DNA of 42,313 nt from Haemophilus paraphrohaemolyticus (GTDB taxonomy: Bacteria; Pseudomonadota; Gammaproteobacteria; Enterobacterales; Pasteurellaceae). The translations under genes and the position numbers were made by a program. The notes under the pieces were generated by a model. The model saw nothing but the letters and a program-made list of their open reading frames with translations. It was not told the origin of the DNA and did no database searches. This document shows positions 14,747 to 22,722 of this stretch, piece after piece. Numbering within the stretch: the stretch's first letter is position 1; the number at the start of each line of letters is the position of its first letter. Location: the NCBI RefSeq assembly GCF_002015045.1, contig NZ_MUXX01000020.1, forward strand, positions 1 through 42,313. The letters run 5' to 3'.

Positions 14747-17326
14747 TTAATAAGCTCTCCGTTGTCGTTGGTCAAACACCCGATTAAGCAGGCGTTCAAA
14801 CTCCACAAGGCTGATATTCAATCCCTGCTGTACCTGTTCCATTACGCCCTGATTTTGGCTACCGTTCACGTTAATGGTCGGGTTAAAATTGACCACGATG
14901 CCGTTGTGCTGGTTGGTTTCGTTATTTGTCACCGCATTTCGGTTTAAAGGCTGATAATCGCGAAAGATTGACGGATTTTTACCGCTTGAGTTTGGATTAA
15001 AATCAGACGTACGATAATCCGCAGGCTGATTGATACCCAAAAGATTCCCTACAAAATTCGCCCCGAATTTAATATCATCCCACAGCGAACCGAAAAAGCC
15101 TTTTTTCTCGTTTAAAATGGGTTTAAAGGCGGTTTCAATGCCGTTTAAAGCAGGCTCGAATTTCACTGCACTTGAGAGATTTTTGCTGGCATCACGAGCG
15201 AGAGGTTCGGCTTTATCCATACCGATTGCCAAGCCTTCTACAATGTTCTGCCCATAACCTTTGAATACACGGCTTGGGCTGTGGATTTCCATCTCGCCTG
15301 TAAACCAACCCTTGATAGATTTACCTAAACCGATCACCCATTCTTTCGCACCGTCCCACGTATTGCGAATACCATTGACTAAGCCGTTGATAAGGTTAGA
15401 GCCGAATTCAGTAAACTTCGCAGGTAAATCAATCCCAAACCACGACAACACACCTGAAAAGGCTTGATAAAATAAGCCCAGCGGCGACCAGTTGAGAATA
15501 GTGGCTGTGATGTTGCCAATGCCTGAGTTGAAGAATGTGGTGATGTTTTCCCACACACCACTAAAGAAAGTCGTGACCCCATTCCAAATATCAGAAATCG
15601 TTTGCCCGCATTGAGCTGACTTTTCGCCAATCCATTGCCACATTTGACTGAATTTTTCGCTGACCCAATCCCAGTTATCCCAAAGCAAATAGGCAAGTCC
15701 TGCAATAACGGCAACGGCAATGCCGATGGGGTTGGTAAGGAATGCACGACCAATAAAAATGATCGCTTTCCCAACCATCATCAAGCCTTTTAATAAGGTT
15801 CCCATTAAGGTTACGCCGAGTTTTGCCGCTAAAAATACCATTTTGCCAAGCCATCCGATGAGATAGCCAAAACCGTAGGCAAGTTTGAGCACAACAGGTA
15901 ACAATAATTTTCCAATAAAACCAGCAAGCCAGAAAACACCTTTGCCAACAAAGGCAATCACAGAGCCACCAAAAGATAACACACCCCAAGCCATTTTAAG
16001 AACGGAAATCACTTTAAGCCCACCCCAAGTCAGCATACTTAATCCACCAACCAAAGCGGAGAAACCAGCAACTGCACCTAAAGCATAAGTTCCCCATTTC
16101 GCAATTTCGCCCATAAGATCTGAGTTTGTATTAATGAAGTCAGTCACCCGAATAATAAGGGGCTGTAACCAACCAACAAAATCATTGATAACAGGTAGAA
16201 TGTAGTTACCGATGCTAATACCTAATCCAGTGAAACTATTTTTCAATAATTTAAGGCTGTTTTCTGTTGTTGCACTTCGTGCAGCAAATTCACGCTCCAT
16301 TGAGCCAAGGTATTTGGGTTTACCATTTTCATCTGTTTCTTGTAATGTTTTAATACTCTTTTCAAGCAAATCCACGTTACCTGCAATCGAAGAGACATCA
16401 TCTGCATATTCTTTACCGAATAAATCTACCAACACACCTGTCCGTTTGGCTTTAGGTAATTTTTCGACACGTTTCAAGAAATCGACGATTGCTCCTTGCC
16501 CGTCTTTGGCGATATTCTTTTTAAGTTGCTTTGCAGAGATCCCAACTTCTTTTAATGCAGCTTGGAATTTCTTACCTCCTTTATCTGCAGTATTGAGCGA
16601 GGTAAGCATTCCGTTAATAGCAGTACTTGCCACTTCAGGGGATTTACCTAGAGATATAAAAGTATTAGCTAAAGCAGCGGCAGCATTTTCAGTTAAACCA
16701 AAGTCTTTTGATACCCCAGCAATACGTCCTAATGTGTTTACAATATCAGATGCTTTAGCTGGGGAGCTATTTGATAATTCATTGATAGCATCACCCAAAT
16801 CGCCAATTTTACTAATCGGGATTTTGTACACGTTAGCCAGTTTTGCCATTGAATCACCACTTTGTTCAGCAGACATATCAAAAGCTACCGACATTTTAGA
16901 GATGGTTAAGGTAAATGATTTAATATCTTCCTCTGCAACGCCTAACTGACCACCCGAAGCGGCAATAGCAGCAAGCTCTTTCCCTGTCATTGGAATAGTA
17001 TTGCTCAAATCAAGGAGAACCTTGGAAAGTTTTTTGAAACCATCTGGTGCTTTAAAATCGACGACTTTCTTCACATCAGCCATCGCACTTTCAAATTCAA
17101 TGGCTGGAGTAGCTAAACCTACAACAGAGCTACCGAGAGCAGTTAATGAAGCAGCACTGCTTTTCATTCCAGCAATAGAAAGCTGGTTTAACGTAGCCAT
17201 TCGTTGCCCGATAGTTTGAGTAGAATTTGTTAATGATTTCAGAGTATTTTTGATTTGGTTAATACCTGAAATCGCCCCACCGACTGCGGCTCCAATAACT
17301 AAACTAATTGCAAGATTTGATGACAT
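14747..17326 (-). CDS. Tail tape measure protein
   Basis: The 859-residue ruler that sets tail length and is ejected at infection. The N-terminal TP901-1-type core (about residues 60-330) contains MADVKKVVDFKAPDGFKKL and GELAAIAASGGQLGVAEEDI-like blocks typical of the family. A strongly hydrophobic middle (about 370-545) follows, then the conserved C-terminal part with FGSNLINGLVNGIRNTWDGA and EIHSPSRVFKGYGQNIVEGL. It starts behind the moron insertion and needs read-through past it. Antisense to its first codons lies the promoter of that moron. Confidence 0.93.
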   Translation of the reverse strand: MSSNLAISLVIGAAVGGAISGINQIKNTLKSLTNSTQTIGQRMATLNQLSIAGMKSSAASLTALGSSVVGLATPAIEFESAMADVKKVVDFKAPDGFKKLSKVLLDLSNTIPMTGKELAAIAASGGQLGVAEEDIKSFTLTISKMSVAFDMSAEQSGDSMAKLANVYKIPISKIGDLGDAINELSNSSPAKASDIVNTLGRIAGVSKDFGLTENAAAALANTFISLGKSPEVASTAINGMLTSLNTADKGGKKFQAALKEVGISAKQLKKNIAKDGQGAIVDFLKRVEKLPKAKRTGVLVDLFGKEYADDVSSIAGNVDLLEKSIKTLQETDENGKPKYLGSMEREFAARSATTENSLKLLKNSFTGLGISIGNYILPVINDFVGWLQPLIIRVTDFINTNSDLMGEIAKWGTYALGAVAGFSALVGGLSMLTWGGLKVISVLKMAWGVLSFGGSVIAFVGKGVFWLAGFIGKLLLPVVLKLAYGFGYLIGWLGKMVFLAAKLGVTLMGTLLKGLMMVGKAIIFIGRAFLTNPIGIAVAVIAGLAYLLWDNWDWVSEKFSQMWQWIGEKSAQCGQTISDIWNGVTTFFSGVWENITTFFNSGIGNITATILNWSPLGLFYQAFSGVLSWFGIDLPAKFTEFGSNLINGLVNGIRNTWDGAKEWVIGLGKSIKGWFTGEMEIHSPSRVFKGYGQNIVEGLAIGMDKAEPLARDASKNLSSAVKFEPALNGIETAFKPILNEKKGFFGSLWDDIKFGANFVGNLLGINQPADYRTSDFNPNSSGKNPSIFRDYQPLNRNAVTNNETNQHNGIVVNFNPTINVNGSQNQGVMEQVQQGLNISLVEFERLLNRVFDQRQRRAY

Positions 17327-17336
17327 CGTTTATAGT
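17308..17336 (+). promoter_or_regulatory. Sigma70-type promoter of the moron gene
   Basis: TTGCAA (17308-17313) and TATAGT (17331-17336) are 17 bp apart, the ideal spacing; the -10 matches consensus at five of six positions and the -35 at four. It points right, against the late operon, and lies over the first codons of the tape measure gene. The start would be near 17343, about 20 nt before the moron ATG. Confidence 0.65.
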
Positions 17337-17363
17337 CCTTTTAAAAATGAAAGGGGGGTAAAT

Positions 17364-17633
17364 ATGTTCAAATTATTTGATGAATTGCTAGGTCTGATTG
17401 GCTATGCGATTGCAGGAATTTTAGGACTCGTTCTTGTGTCGGTTGGCTTTACCCTTTATCCAATCATTACATCAATCATCCTTGGCTTATTGGTGATTTC
17501 GCCTTTTGTTCCAACACTTGAAAAGATGCTTAAACGTCTCGAAGCTCGAATGTATAAGAAGTCACTGACTATCAAGTTGACCGAAGAAACTAAACGATCT
17601 TTTAAAGAAGGTTTTAATAAAGCTTTTAAATAA
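17364..17633 (+). CDS. Moron: small two-span membrane protein
   Basis: An 89-residue protein encoded against the direction of the late genes, between the tail assembly and tape measure genes. Residues about 8-30 (LLGLIGYAIAGILGLVLVSVG) and 31-50 (LYPIITSIILGLLVISPFVP) are membrane spans; the rest is a basic, lysine-rich tail. The ATG at 17364 follows AAGGGGGG. It has its own promoter and a terminator, so it should be expressed from the silent prophage. Small membrane proteins in this setting are often superinfection-exclusion or host-modifying factors; I recognise no family. The open frame extends upstream to 17250, but that part is only the antisense of the tape measure gene. Confidence 0.75.
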   Translation: MFKLFDELLGLIGYAIAGILGLVLVSVGFTLYPIITSIILGLLVISPFVPTLEKMLKRLEARMYKKSLTIKLTEETKRSFKEGFNKAFK

Positions 17634-17634
17634 C

Positions 17635-17657
17635 AAAGCCGCTTAAATAGCGGCTTT
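17635..17657. terminator. Bidirectional terminator behind the moron
   Basis: AAAGCCGC (17635-17642) and GCGGCTTT (17650-17657) form an 8-bp stem with a 7-nt loop, two bases after the moron stop codon. The stop of the E' frame on the other strand (17643-17645) is in the loop. The plus-strand T-run is weak (TTT). Confidence 0.65.
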
Positions 17658-18046
17658 CGTGTAATTGGCTTTTATCTGCCGTTGGGCTTGAGTGAGCCAC
17701 CGTTCAATTTCATCAAGCGTCATTTCTTCCAGTTCTGAATGCGAAAATCCAAACCAAAACGCCAAATCAGCTAACGCCGCATCGAGAGCGGTTAGTTCAA
17801 CTTTCCCTTCTGCATTTTTTCAACCACTTCTGCCGCACGTTTGAAGTCGGCGATATCTAATTCGTCTAAATCTTCAGGTACTAAACCTGTCACGATAGAA
17901 AGTAAACTCATGCTTTGCTCAATATCAGTGCTACCTTTTATCTTGCGAATATCTTTTGCTTTTGGACGGCGAATTTTTAACTCGGTGATGGTTTTACCTT
18001 CTCCATCTTGAATAGGGAAATCGAGGGCGACAATAACGTCAGACAT
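17643..18046 (-). CDS. Tail assembly fusion E+E' made by -1 frameshift
   Basis: Tail assembly chaperones of long-tailed phages are made as a short form and a frameshifted long form. Here the 84-residue frame carries G GGA AAG at 17801-17807 (minus strand), the same slippery heptamer as in lambda G/GT. A -1 slip avoids the TAA at 17792 and adds 52 residues that include FWFGFSHSELEEMTLDEI, which fits P2 E' (aromatic-rich, then SELE-x3-LDE). The long product would have about 134 residues. No start codon with a ribosome-binding site precedes the E' part, which supports frameshifting. Confidence 0.85.
17792..18046 (-). CDS. Tail assembly protein E (short form)
   Basis: An 84-residue protein of the Mu gp41/P2 gpE type: VIVALDFPIQDGEGKTITEL, then RRPKAKDIRKIKG, and an acidic helical end. 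It binds the tape measure during tail assembly and is not in the virion. Its Shine-Dalgarno AAAGGAG forms the 3' arm of a 14-bp hairpin (18050-18090), and a candidate late promoter starts RNA within that hairpin. It lies between the tube gene and the moron, as E does before the tape measure in P2. Confidence 0.9.
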   Translation of the reverse strand: MSDVIVALDFPIQDGEGKTITELKIRRPKAKDIRKIKGSTDIEQSMSLLSIVTGLVPEDLDELDIADFKRAAEVVEKMQKGKLN

Positions 18047-18049
18047 AAA

Positions 18050-18090
18050 AAACTCCTTTGTGAGATTGTTTAACTTTCACAAAGGAGTTT
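18050..18090 (-). promoter_or_regulatory. 14-bp hairpin hiding the Shine-Dalgarno of gene E
   Basis: AAACTCCTTTGTGA (18050-18063) pairs perfectly with TCACAAAGGAGTTT (18077-18090), with a 13-nt loop. On the minus strand the 3' arm holds AAAGGAG and is followed by T6 and ATG. In read-through RNA this would act as a terminator or hide the ribosome-binding site. RNA from the local late promoter would start near 18079 and lose most of the 5' arm. Confidence 0.75.
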
Positions 18091-18132
18091 ACTTAAATGG
18101 GGTTTAAACGGCTTTTAAACTGATTTAAAGAA
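18086..18132 (-). promoter_or_regulatory. Candidate late promoter P-E (motif copy 2)
   Basis: CTTTAAATCAGTTTAAAA (18113-18130, minus strand) is followed after 21 nt by TAAACT (18086-18091). Over 23 bp (18110-18132) it is identical to copy 1 at 12012-12034. It sits three bases behind the stop of the tail tube gene and before gene E. Confidence 0.7.
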
Positions 18133-18134
18133 AT

Positions 18135-18653
18135 CTATTGCCCAATATTGGTGCGGTATTTTTGCAACACATCTTGACCGTTTACGCGGTAGATATTGGC
18201 AAGCACATCTACAAACAAAATTTCTTTGCCTGCCAGCGTTTGCTTGATAGACATAATTTGGAAGCTGTCGGAATGTTCCGTCGCTTCTTTATTTTTCAAG
18301 CTCCCACCTGTGGTTTTGTTAAATGCCACATTCATAATGGTGACAAGGGCTTCCTCCGCAGCCAAGCCACGAGAATCAAATACCTGCACATTAGAACGTG
18401 CCATCAGTTGCACGTTTTTATAAGGATTATAGGCGTTTACTCGCACTTCAGGATAGAAGCTATCCCAAATCACTTCGCCTTCCATGGCATTTAACCCTGC
18501 AGGCAGTTTGATTGTGCCGTGTAGCCCCAAGCCTTTGTGTTCGATAAATTCAAACTCGATATCAGGCAACTTAAACTCTTTGGCTTTGCCAAGTAGCGAG
18601 TTGCCGTTCATATACACATTGGCGTTCACAATCTGATGAATTGCGGTACTCAT
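18135..18653 (-). CDS. Major tail tube protein (P2 FII-like)
   Basis: A 172-residue tail tube subunit. Family blocks are NANVYMNGNSLLGKAKEFKL at the N-terminus, a middle with GLHGTIKLPAGLNAMEGEV, and a C-terminus IYRVNGQDVLQKYRTNIG. Tube hexamers stack inside the sheath and conduct the DNA. It follows the sheath gene by 12 bp, the order FI-FII-E of P2. The length equals that of P2 FII (about 172). Confidence 0.94.
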   Translation of the reverse strand: MSTAIHQIVNANVYMNGNSLLGKAKEFKLPDIEFEFIEHKGLGLHGTIKLPAGLNAMEGEVIWDSFYPEVRVNAYNPYKNVQLMARSNVQVFDSRGLAAEEALVTIMNVAFNKTTGGSLKNKEATEHSDSFQIMSIKQTLAGKEILFVDVLANIYRVNGQDVLQKYRTNIGQ

Positions 18654-18665
18654 AATTTTCTCCTT

Positions 18666-20051
18666 CTAGCGTTGTGACACCAAGTTCACTAAGTATTTAC
18701 GGGTCATCACTGATTTATTGCTGATAAGCTCGGCTGGCAATTTCGGCGTGTATTCATACATCAACGGCACGTGACCTTTGCTAAATTCATCGACTAAGTC
18801 CGTGTCGTAGTCAAGGCTGACGCGATAACCTACAATGCTTGGCAAGGCTCGCAAATAGGTGTCCACCGTTTCCAATAGGCTGTCAATCAACGCATCATCA
18901 ATCGGGCGGTCGATAAATTGCAACTCGGTGCGACGGATGCTTTCGTCGATTAAGTCACCTGTGCGCAACGCCGTTTCAAAATTGATGATATGAGTTACCG
19001 TTGGATAGTTTGACGAACGGTTACCCCATAAGCGGAAACCTGTACCGAAGCTGTTAAAAATCGTGGTAATGCCGACCGCGTTAAGCAGGTTGGTTTCGGA
19101 TTGTTCATCATCCACACGGGCAGTTAAAGGGACTTCCATCCCAATCACACCTTGCAACTGACGGTTTGAGGTGGAGAACCAGTAGCCGTTGTCGGTATCG
19201 GTTTTCATCCGCAAGCCTGCTGCGTGCACCGCTAAACTTTCAAGCGTATTGCTAGAACCCAACGCATAAGGGAAGAAGTGGCGAACACGTTCAGAACTTG
19301 CGGAGGCATTCAATACACCAATCGGACCTCGAGCTTGAATCGCTTTAGAAAGCGATGTGCCTTTCGGCAATTGCACATAAGCCACTGCTTTTAACTGTTC
19401 GGCTAATGTTGAAAGAGCCGCTGCACAGCTGGCAGTTTTATCAAACTCTGGGCAGATTAAAATTTTGGCATCTGCACCGTAAAGGTTGAAACCGTCACGC
19501 AATAATTCAAAGCCTTTGCGCTTGCCCGTCGCTGAATCAATCCCGCCTTTGATGTCGGCTTCCGTCACTTTTTCAGGGTCGGCATAGGCATAAGTGGCTT
19601 TTAAGCCTTCGTGTATTGCTTTCAAGGTAATTTCGCCTGTTTGCAAGTTTACGCTGTAATCTGTGCCTTCTTGCAAAGTTTGGCTAGATGATTGAATGCT
19701 GATGTTCAATAGGCCTGCTTTCGCTGTTTTTGCCATTAAGGTGGAGCTGTCTTGCGTTAAGACTTCGTCTGTAATGTCAGTTTTGTGTTTTTTCGGATCT
19801 AACACATTGACCACATACACCTTACCTGCGGCATAGCGTGCCAATACATCAAAGGCATCAGGCAGGGTAAAGCCTTGGTTTAAAATCACACCAAATTGGG
19901 CAAAATCTTTGGTGGTTTGGCACACGGTCAATTCATTGACAGCCCCGATAGGTGCCGTTCCCACGATGCCAATAATTGCACCGTCCACCGTTTCCACCGC
20001 AACAGAGCCACCTGTCACGCGTGTGGTTTTGGTTCCGTGATGGAATGCCAT
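18666..20051 (-). CDS. Contractile tail sheath protein (P2 FI-like)
   Basis: A 461-residue sheath subunit. I start it at ATG 20051, behind AAGGAGAAC, giving MAFHHGTKTTRVTGGSVAVE; the open frame continues to 20192 but that part has no similarity and overlaps the gp37-like gene. Typical features are VIGIVGTAPIG-like text near residue 27, the middle domain, and the C-terminal ends TGDLIDESIRRTELQFIDRP with SIVGYRVSLDYD. The sheath contracts to drive the tube through the envelope. It makes this a myovirus. Confidence 0.95.
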   Translation of the reverse strand: MAFHHGTKTTRVTGGSVAVETVDGAIIGIVGTAPIGAVNELTVCQTTKDFAQFGVILNQGFTLPDAFDVLARYAAGKVYVVNVLDPKKHKTDITDEVLTQDSSTLMAKTAKAGLLNISIQSSSQTLQEGTDYSVNLQTGEITLKAIHEGLKATYAYADPEKVTEADIKGGIDSATGKRKGFELLRDGFNLYGADAKILICPEFDKTASCAAALSTLAEQLKAVAYVQLPKGTSLSKAIQARGPIGVLNASASSERVRHFFPYALGSSNTLESLAVHAAGLRMKTDTDNGYWFSTSNRQLQGVIGMEVPLTARVDDEQSETNLLNAVGITTIFNSFGTGFRLWGNRSSNYPTVTHIINFETALRTGDLIDESIRRTELQFIDRPIDDALIDSLLETVDTYLRALPSIVGYRVSLDYDTDLVDEFSKGHVPLMYEYTPKLPAELISNKSVMTRKYLVNLVSQR

Positions 20052-20061
20052 AATGTTCTCC

Positions 20062-20529
20062 TTATGGTTCTTTGCGGCGGTAACGTGCCGCGGTAAATTT
20101 TGGTAAATTTTGCGGCTGGCGTTCTTCCACCTGCCACGTTTCGGTTTGAATGATGAGCTGGTATTGCCACAAGCCGCTTTCTTCGCCTGCAAATTCTTCG
20201 CTCACCAAATGACAAGCTGTGCAATTTGTGGGGCGAAAACCCACGACGGCTAAGCGAAGTTGGTCGAGCATTTCCAATGCACCGGTGTCATCGTGTTGGC
20301 TGCGGGCTATGACCGTGAGGGCAATCAACACTTTGCGGCGTTGTTGGATAATGTCAGTGCTATCAAGACTTTCAAATTTGGAACCTGCATACTGCACCAG
20401 CACCGCACCATATTGGTCGGTGAGGTTGTAGCGGTCTAAGTCATCAGGAAACAACTCGATGCTAAAACGCGTGGTCTTCTGTTCGATGTGGTTTCGAATG
20501 CTTTCCAAAATAGGTAAAGTGGCACTCAT
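20062..20529 (-). CDS. Mu gp37-like protein
   Basis: A 155-residue protein of the Gp37 family, found between head and sheath genes in Mu-like phages; its likely role is in head-tail joining or tail completion, not proven. Recognisable parts are the N-terminal LPILESIRNHIEQKTTRFSI, AVLVQYAGSKFE, and the C-terminal GLWQYQLIIQTETWQVEE. It follows the DUF1320 (gp36-like) gene by 10 bp, the same order as in Mu. Confidence 0.85.
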   Translation of the reverse strand: MSATLPILESIRNHIEQKTTRFSIELFPDDLDRYNLTDQYGAVLVQYAGSKFESLDSTDIIQQRRKVLIALTVIARSQHDDTGALEMLDQLRLAVVGFRPTNCTACHLVSEEFAGEESGLWQYQLIIQTETWQVEERQPQNLPKFTAARYRRKEP

Positions 20530-20539
20530 TGATGCTCCC

Positions 20540-20974
20540 TTAATAGCCCGACAAATCCAATTTCTGTGGTGCGCGAGCTTTAAATTTCAACGCAGACGGT
20601 AAGTTGTCATCACCTTCCGCACCGATTTCCGTTAAGCCCAAATGCAGTTTGCCACTGGCAATGCGCTCCAAATCTTTTAAGGCTTGGCTGTGGGTTTCTT
20701 TCACATTGTCGGGAAAGCCTTTGCCTTCAGGACGGCGTGAATACAACCAATAGCGAGCCAGTTGTAGGCAAATGTTACGCACAAGCGTTGGCACATCATT
20801 TAACGGTAGCAAATAACGTGAACGTAAATAGCCGTCCACCGTTTCGGTGGCGTATTCGCACGCCTTGTTTAATACGGCATAATCGACTTCCGTTGCTCTT
20901 GTGTTGTCATTAGAGAGCTGCCCAAGCACCACTTCGCTCACCACTTCCGTTAAATCTTGTGCCTGAATGTACAT
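20540..20974 (-). CDS. DUF1320 (Mu gp36-like) head completion protein
   Basis: A 144-residue DUF1320 protein. It has the family's helical N-terminus (MYIQAQDLTEVVSEVVLGQL), the central block YLRSRYLLPLNDVPTLVRNI with LARYWLYSRR, and the end KFKARAPQKLDLSGY. These are thought to act as head-tail connectors, by position and by resemblance to gp6-like connector folds. Its ATG overlaps the stop of the upstream 86-residue gene (TAATG). Confidence 0.88.
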   Translation of the reverse strand: MYIQAQDLTEVVSEVVLGQLSNDNTRATEVDYAVLNKACEYATETVDGYLRSRYLLPLNDVPTLVRNICLQLARYWLYSRRPEGKGFPDNVKETHSQALKDLERIASGKLHLGLTEIGAEGDDNLPSALKFKARAPQKLDLSGY

Positions 20975-21234
20975 TATTCTTTACCTTCGCCTTTATTGTT
21001 TTTGTTTGCCTTTTCCGCTTCTTTGCGGGCTTTTTCTGCTTCTGCAAGATGAGCTTTTTCCGCCTCAGCTTCCGCCTGTTTGCGTTTTTCGTCTTCGGCT
21101 TCATCTAGCTTCACATAAAGCGAGATTTGGGCGTATTCTTCATCGGTTAATTCAATTTTTGCACCTTGTTCATAACGATTGCCGTTATGCAGAATGACCA
21201 TGGTGCCGATAACAACGTAAAGTTTTTTGTTCAT
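20974..21234 (-). CDS. Mu gp35-like small protein with charged helical tail
   Basis: An 86-residue protein. The first 45 residues (VVIGTMVILHNGNRYEQGA, then IELTDEEYAQI) resemble the small domain found after the capsid gene in FluMu-type phages. The second half is a repetitive, highly charged helix of Ala, Glu and Lys (QAEAEAEKAHLAEAEKARKE). It lies between the major capsid and DUF1320 genes. The function is unknown; a head decoration or completion role is possible. Confidence 0.75.
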   Translation of the reverse strand: MNKKLYVVIGTMVILHNGNRYEQGAKIELTDEEYAQISLYVKLDEAEDEKRKQAEAEAEKAHLAEAEKARKEAEKANKNNKGEGKE

Positions 21235-21261
21235 TGGTTTCTCCTAGTGAAACGGTGTTAC

Positions 21262-21302
21262 AAATCTCCCCTAACCCCTCTTTACTAAAGAGGGGGATTT
21301 TT
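21262..21302. repeat. Dispersed palindromic repeat, copy i
   Basis: AAATCTCCCCTAACCCCTCT followed by TTACTAAAGAGGGGGA. CCCCTCTTTA and TAAAGAGGGG pair as a hairpin. It lies in the gap between the capsid gene and the 86-residue gene. Related copies are at 25556, 30521, 30577 and 37912. Confidence 0.8.
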
Positions 21303-21307
21303 TGGGG

Positions 21308-22234
21308 TTATAGGCAACCTTTAATCAAATAACCAGCCGATGCACCGAGTAAGTGCGGTTTGTGAATATCGGTGGTGCGAATGACTTCGAGTTTGCCGCC
21401 GTTTTCTTTGTAGGTGTCCACAAATAAGCCACCTTGACGACGGACGGTGTAGCCATAAGACGGCTCGTACACTGTGCCTTTGCGTTCGGTTGAACGTGGA
21501 GCAACATAGGCAAGCACAATGGCGTCAGACCAAATGTCTTTAAGTTGATTGCTTTCTTCATACACCGCTTCGCCGATTTTCACGGTATCGATACCAATCA
21601 ATCTAGCGAATACTTCGGGCGTTACAATCGCCACTTGTGAATACTTGAGTTTTTCAATGACAGCGGGGTGTTCTTTTAATGCTGCCCACACATCGCCTGC
21701 AATCACGCATACATTCGGTTTGCGACCGATAGCACGCTTCACAGCACGAATGCCCGTGTCGAACATCGCAAAGATGTCTGCTTGTTTGCTCGTGATTTTC
21801 GATGTACCGCTTAAGGTCACTTTGTTGCCTGCATCGTATTTGCTTTCATCAAGGGCAAGGGTTGCCACTTCTTTTTCACGCCCTAATGCAATCACATCTT
21901 GGGTGGTATTTAAGGCAAATTGACGGAGAGAGAAAATCGCTTCGTTTTCTTCACGGTAGTCGATGGCGTATTCCACATCGTGCTCTTCTAACGCCACGTC
22001 GATTGCCGTGATGTCTTCAGGATCTAAACGGTTTGACGTGCCGCGTAAGTTACGCACCGTACTTGGTAAGCGGAATGCAAGGCGACCGAATTTCGGAATT
22101 TTGCCCGCCTCTTTGTCGATTTCCACAGTTGGCATTAAGACTTCACCCACTAACTCAAGGTTGTGATAGCCTTGTGCTAAGTTAGTTAAAACAGGATCTT
22201 GCACGCGAAGTGCTTGAAGATTGTGTGCGGTCAT
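21308..22234 (-). CDS. Major capsid protein
   Basis: A 308-residue capsid subunit of the Mu/BcepMu kind, with an HK97-type fold expected. It is placed directly behind the protease/scaffold gene. Features are the N-terminal LTNLAQGYHNLELVGEVLMP, the block EEHDVEYAIDYREENEAIFS, NVCVIAGDVWAALKEHPAVI near the middle, and AIVLAYVAPRSTERKGTVYE with SYGYTVRRQGG near the end. An uptake signal lies close to its 3' end. Confidence rests on position as well as on these blocks. Confidence 0.9.
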   Translation of the reverse strand: MTAHNLQALRVQDPVLTNLAQGYHNLELVGEVLMPTVEIDKEAGKIPKFGRLAFRLPSTVRNLRGTSNRLDPEDITAIDVALEEHDVEYAIDYREENEAIFSLRQFALNTTQDVIALGREKEVATLALDESKYDAGNKVTLSGTSKITSKQADIFAMFDTGIRAVKRAIGRKPNVCVIAGDVWAALKEHPAVIEKLKYSQVAIVTPEVFARLIGIDTVKIGEAVYEESNQLKDIWSDAIVLAYVAPRSTERKGTVYEPSYGYTVRRQGGLFVDTYKENGGKLEVIRTTDIHKPHLLGASAGYLIKGCL

Positions 22235-22245
22235 AAGTTTTCCTT

Positions 22246-22722
22246 CTATTGATAAATGGCATTAAATGCAGCTTTGTAGCTCACATTGTGTTCTTTGGCG
22301 TAAGCACGGATTTTTTGGTCAGCTTCGATGCTCGCTGGATTTGTGCCTTCGGCATATTCCACCGTGCTGTCTTGCGGAGCTGCAACTTTGTCTTTGGTGG
22401 CGACTTCACCGAAGTTCACCACTTGTGGCTGAGCGTCCAAAAAGGCTTTGAGTTTGCTATGCAGGTTTTCGCCTTCGCTAAATTCAACCACACCACCTTG
22501 CATTGTGGTGGAAGCATAATTCAACAAATCCACCGCTTGCTGTTTGGCAATCGGGGCGAGTTTGCCAGCTTTGACTAAACCTTCGGCAAAATCGGCATTT
22601 TCAGCTTTGGCTTGATTGAGTTCAGCTTCTGCTTTTTCGGCTTTCGCTTTGGCGTTTTCATCTTTGAGTTGCTGATTTTCAGCACGCAAGCGGTCTAATT
22701 CCGCTTTCTCTTCTGCACTCAT
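22246..22722 (-). CDS. Internal-start scaffold protein (Mu gpZ-like)
   Basis: Inside the protease gene, ATG 22722 (residue 162) follows AAGGAG at 8 nt spacing. It would give a 158-residue protein, MSAEEKAELDRLRAENQQLK onward, a continuous heptad-rich helix followed by a C-terminal part that contains KAGKLAPIAKQQAVDLL. A separate scaffold from the same frame is known in Mu (I/Z). The ribosome-binding site is better than that of many complete genes here. Confidence 0.75.
   Translation of the reverse strand: MSAEEKAELDRLRAENQQLKDENAKAKAEKAEAELNQAKAENADFAEGLVKAGKLAPIAKQQAVDLLNYASTTMQGGVVEFSEGENLHSKLKAFLDAQPQVVNFGEVATKDKVAAPQDSTVEYAEGTNPASIEADQKIRAYAKEHNVSYKAAFNAIYQ

Noticed and set aside
20052..20192. 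N-terminal extension of the sheath protein
   Set aside because: The ATG at 20051 has a good ribosome-binding site and the family N-terminus; the extension overlaps the upstream gene.
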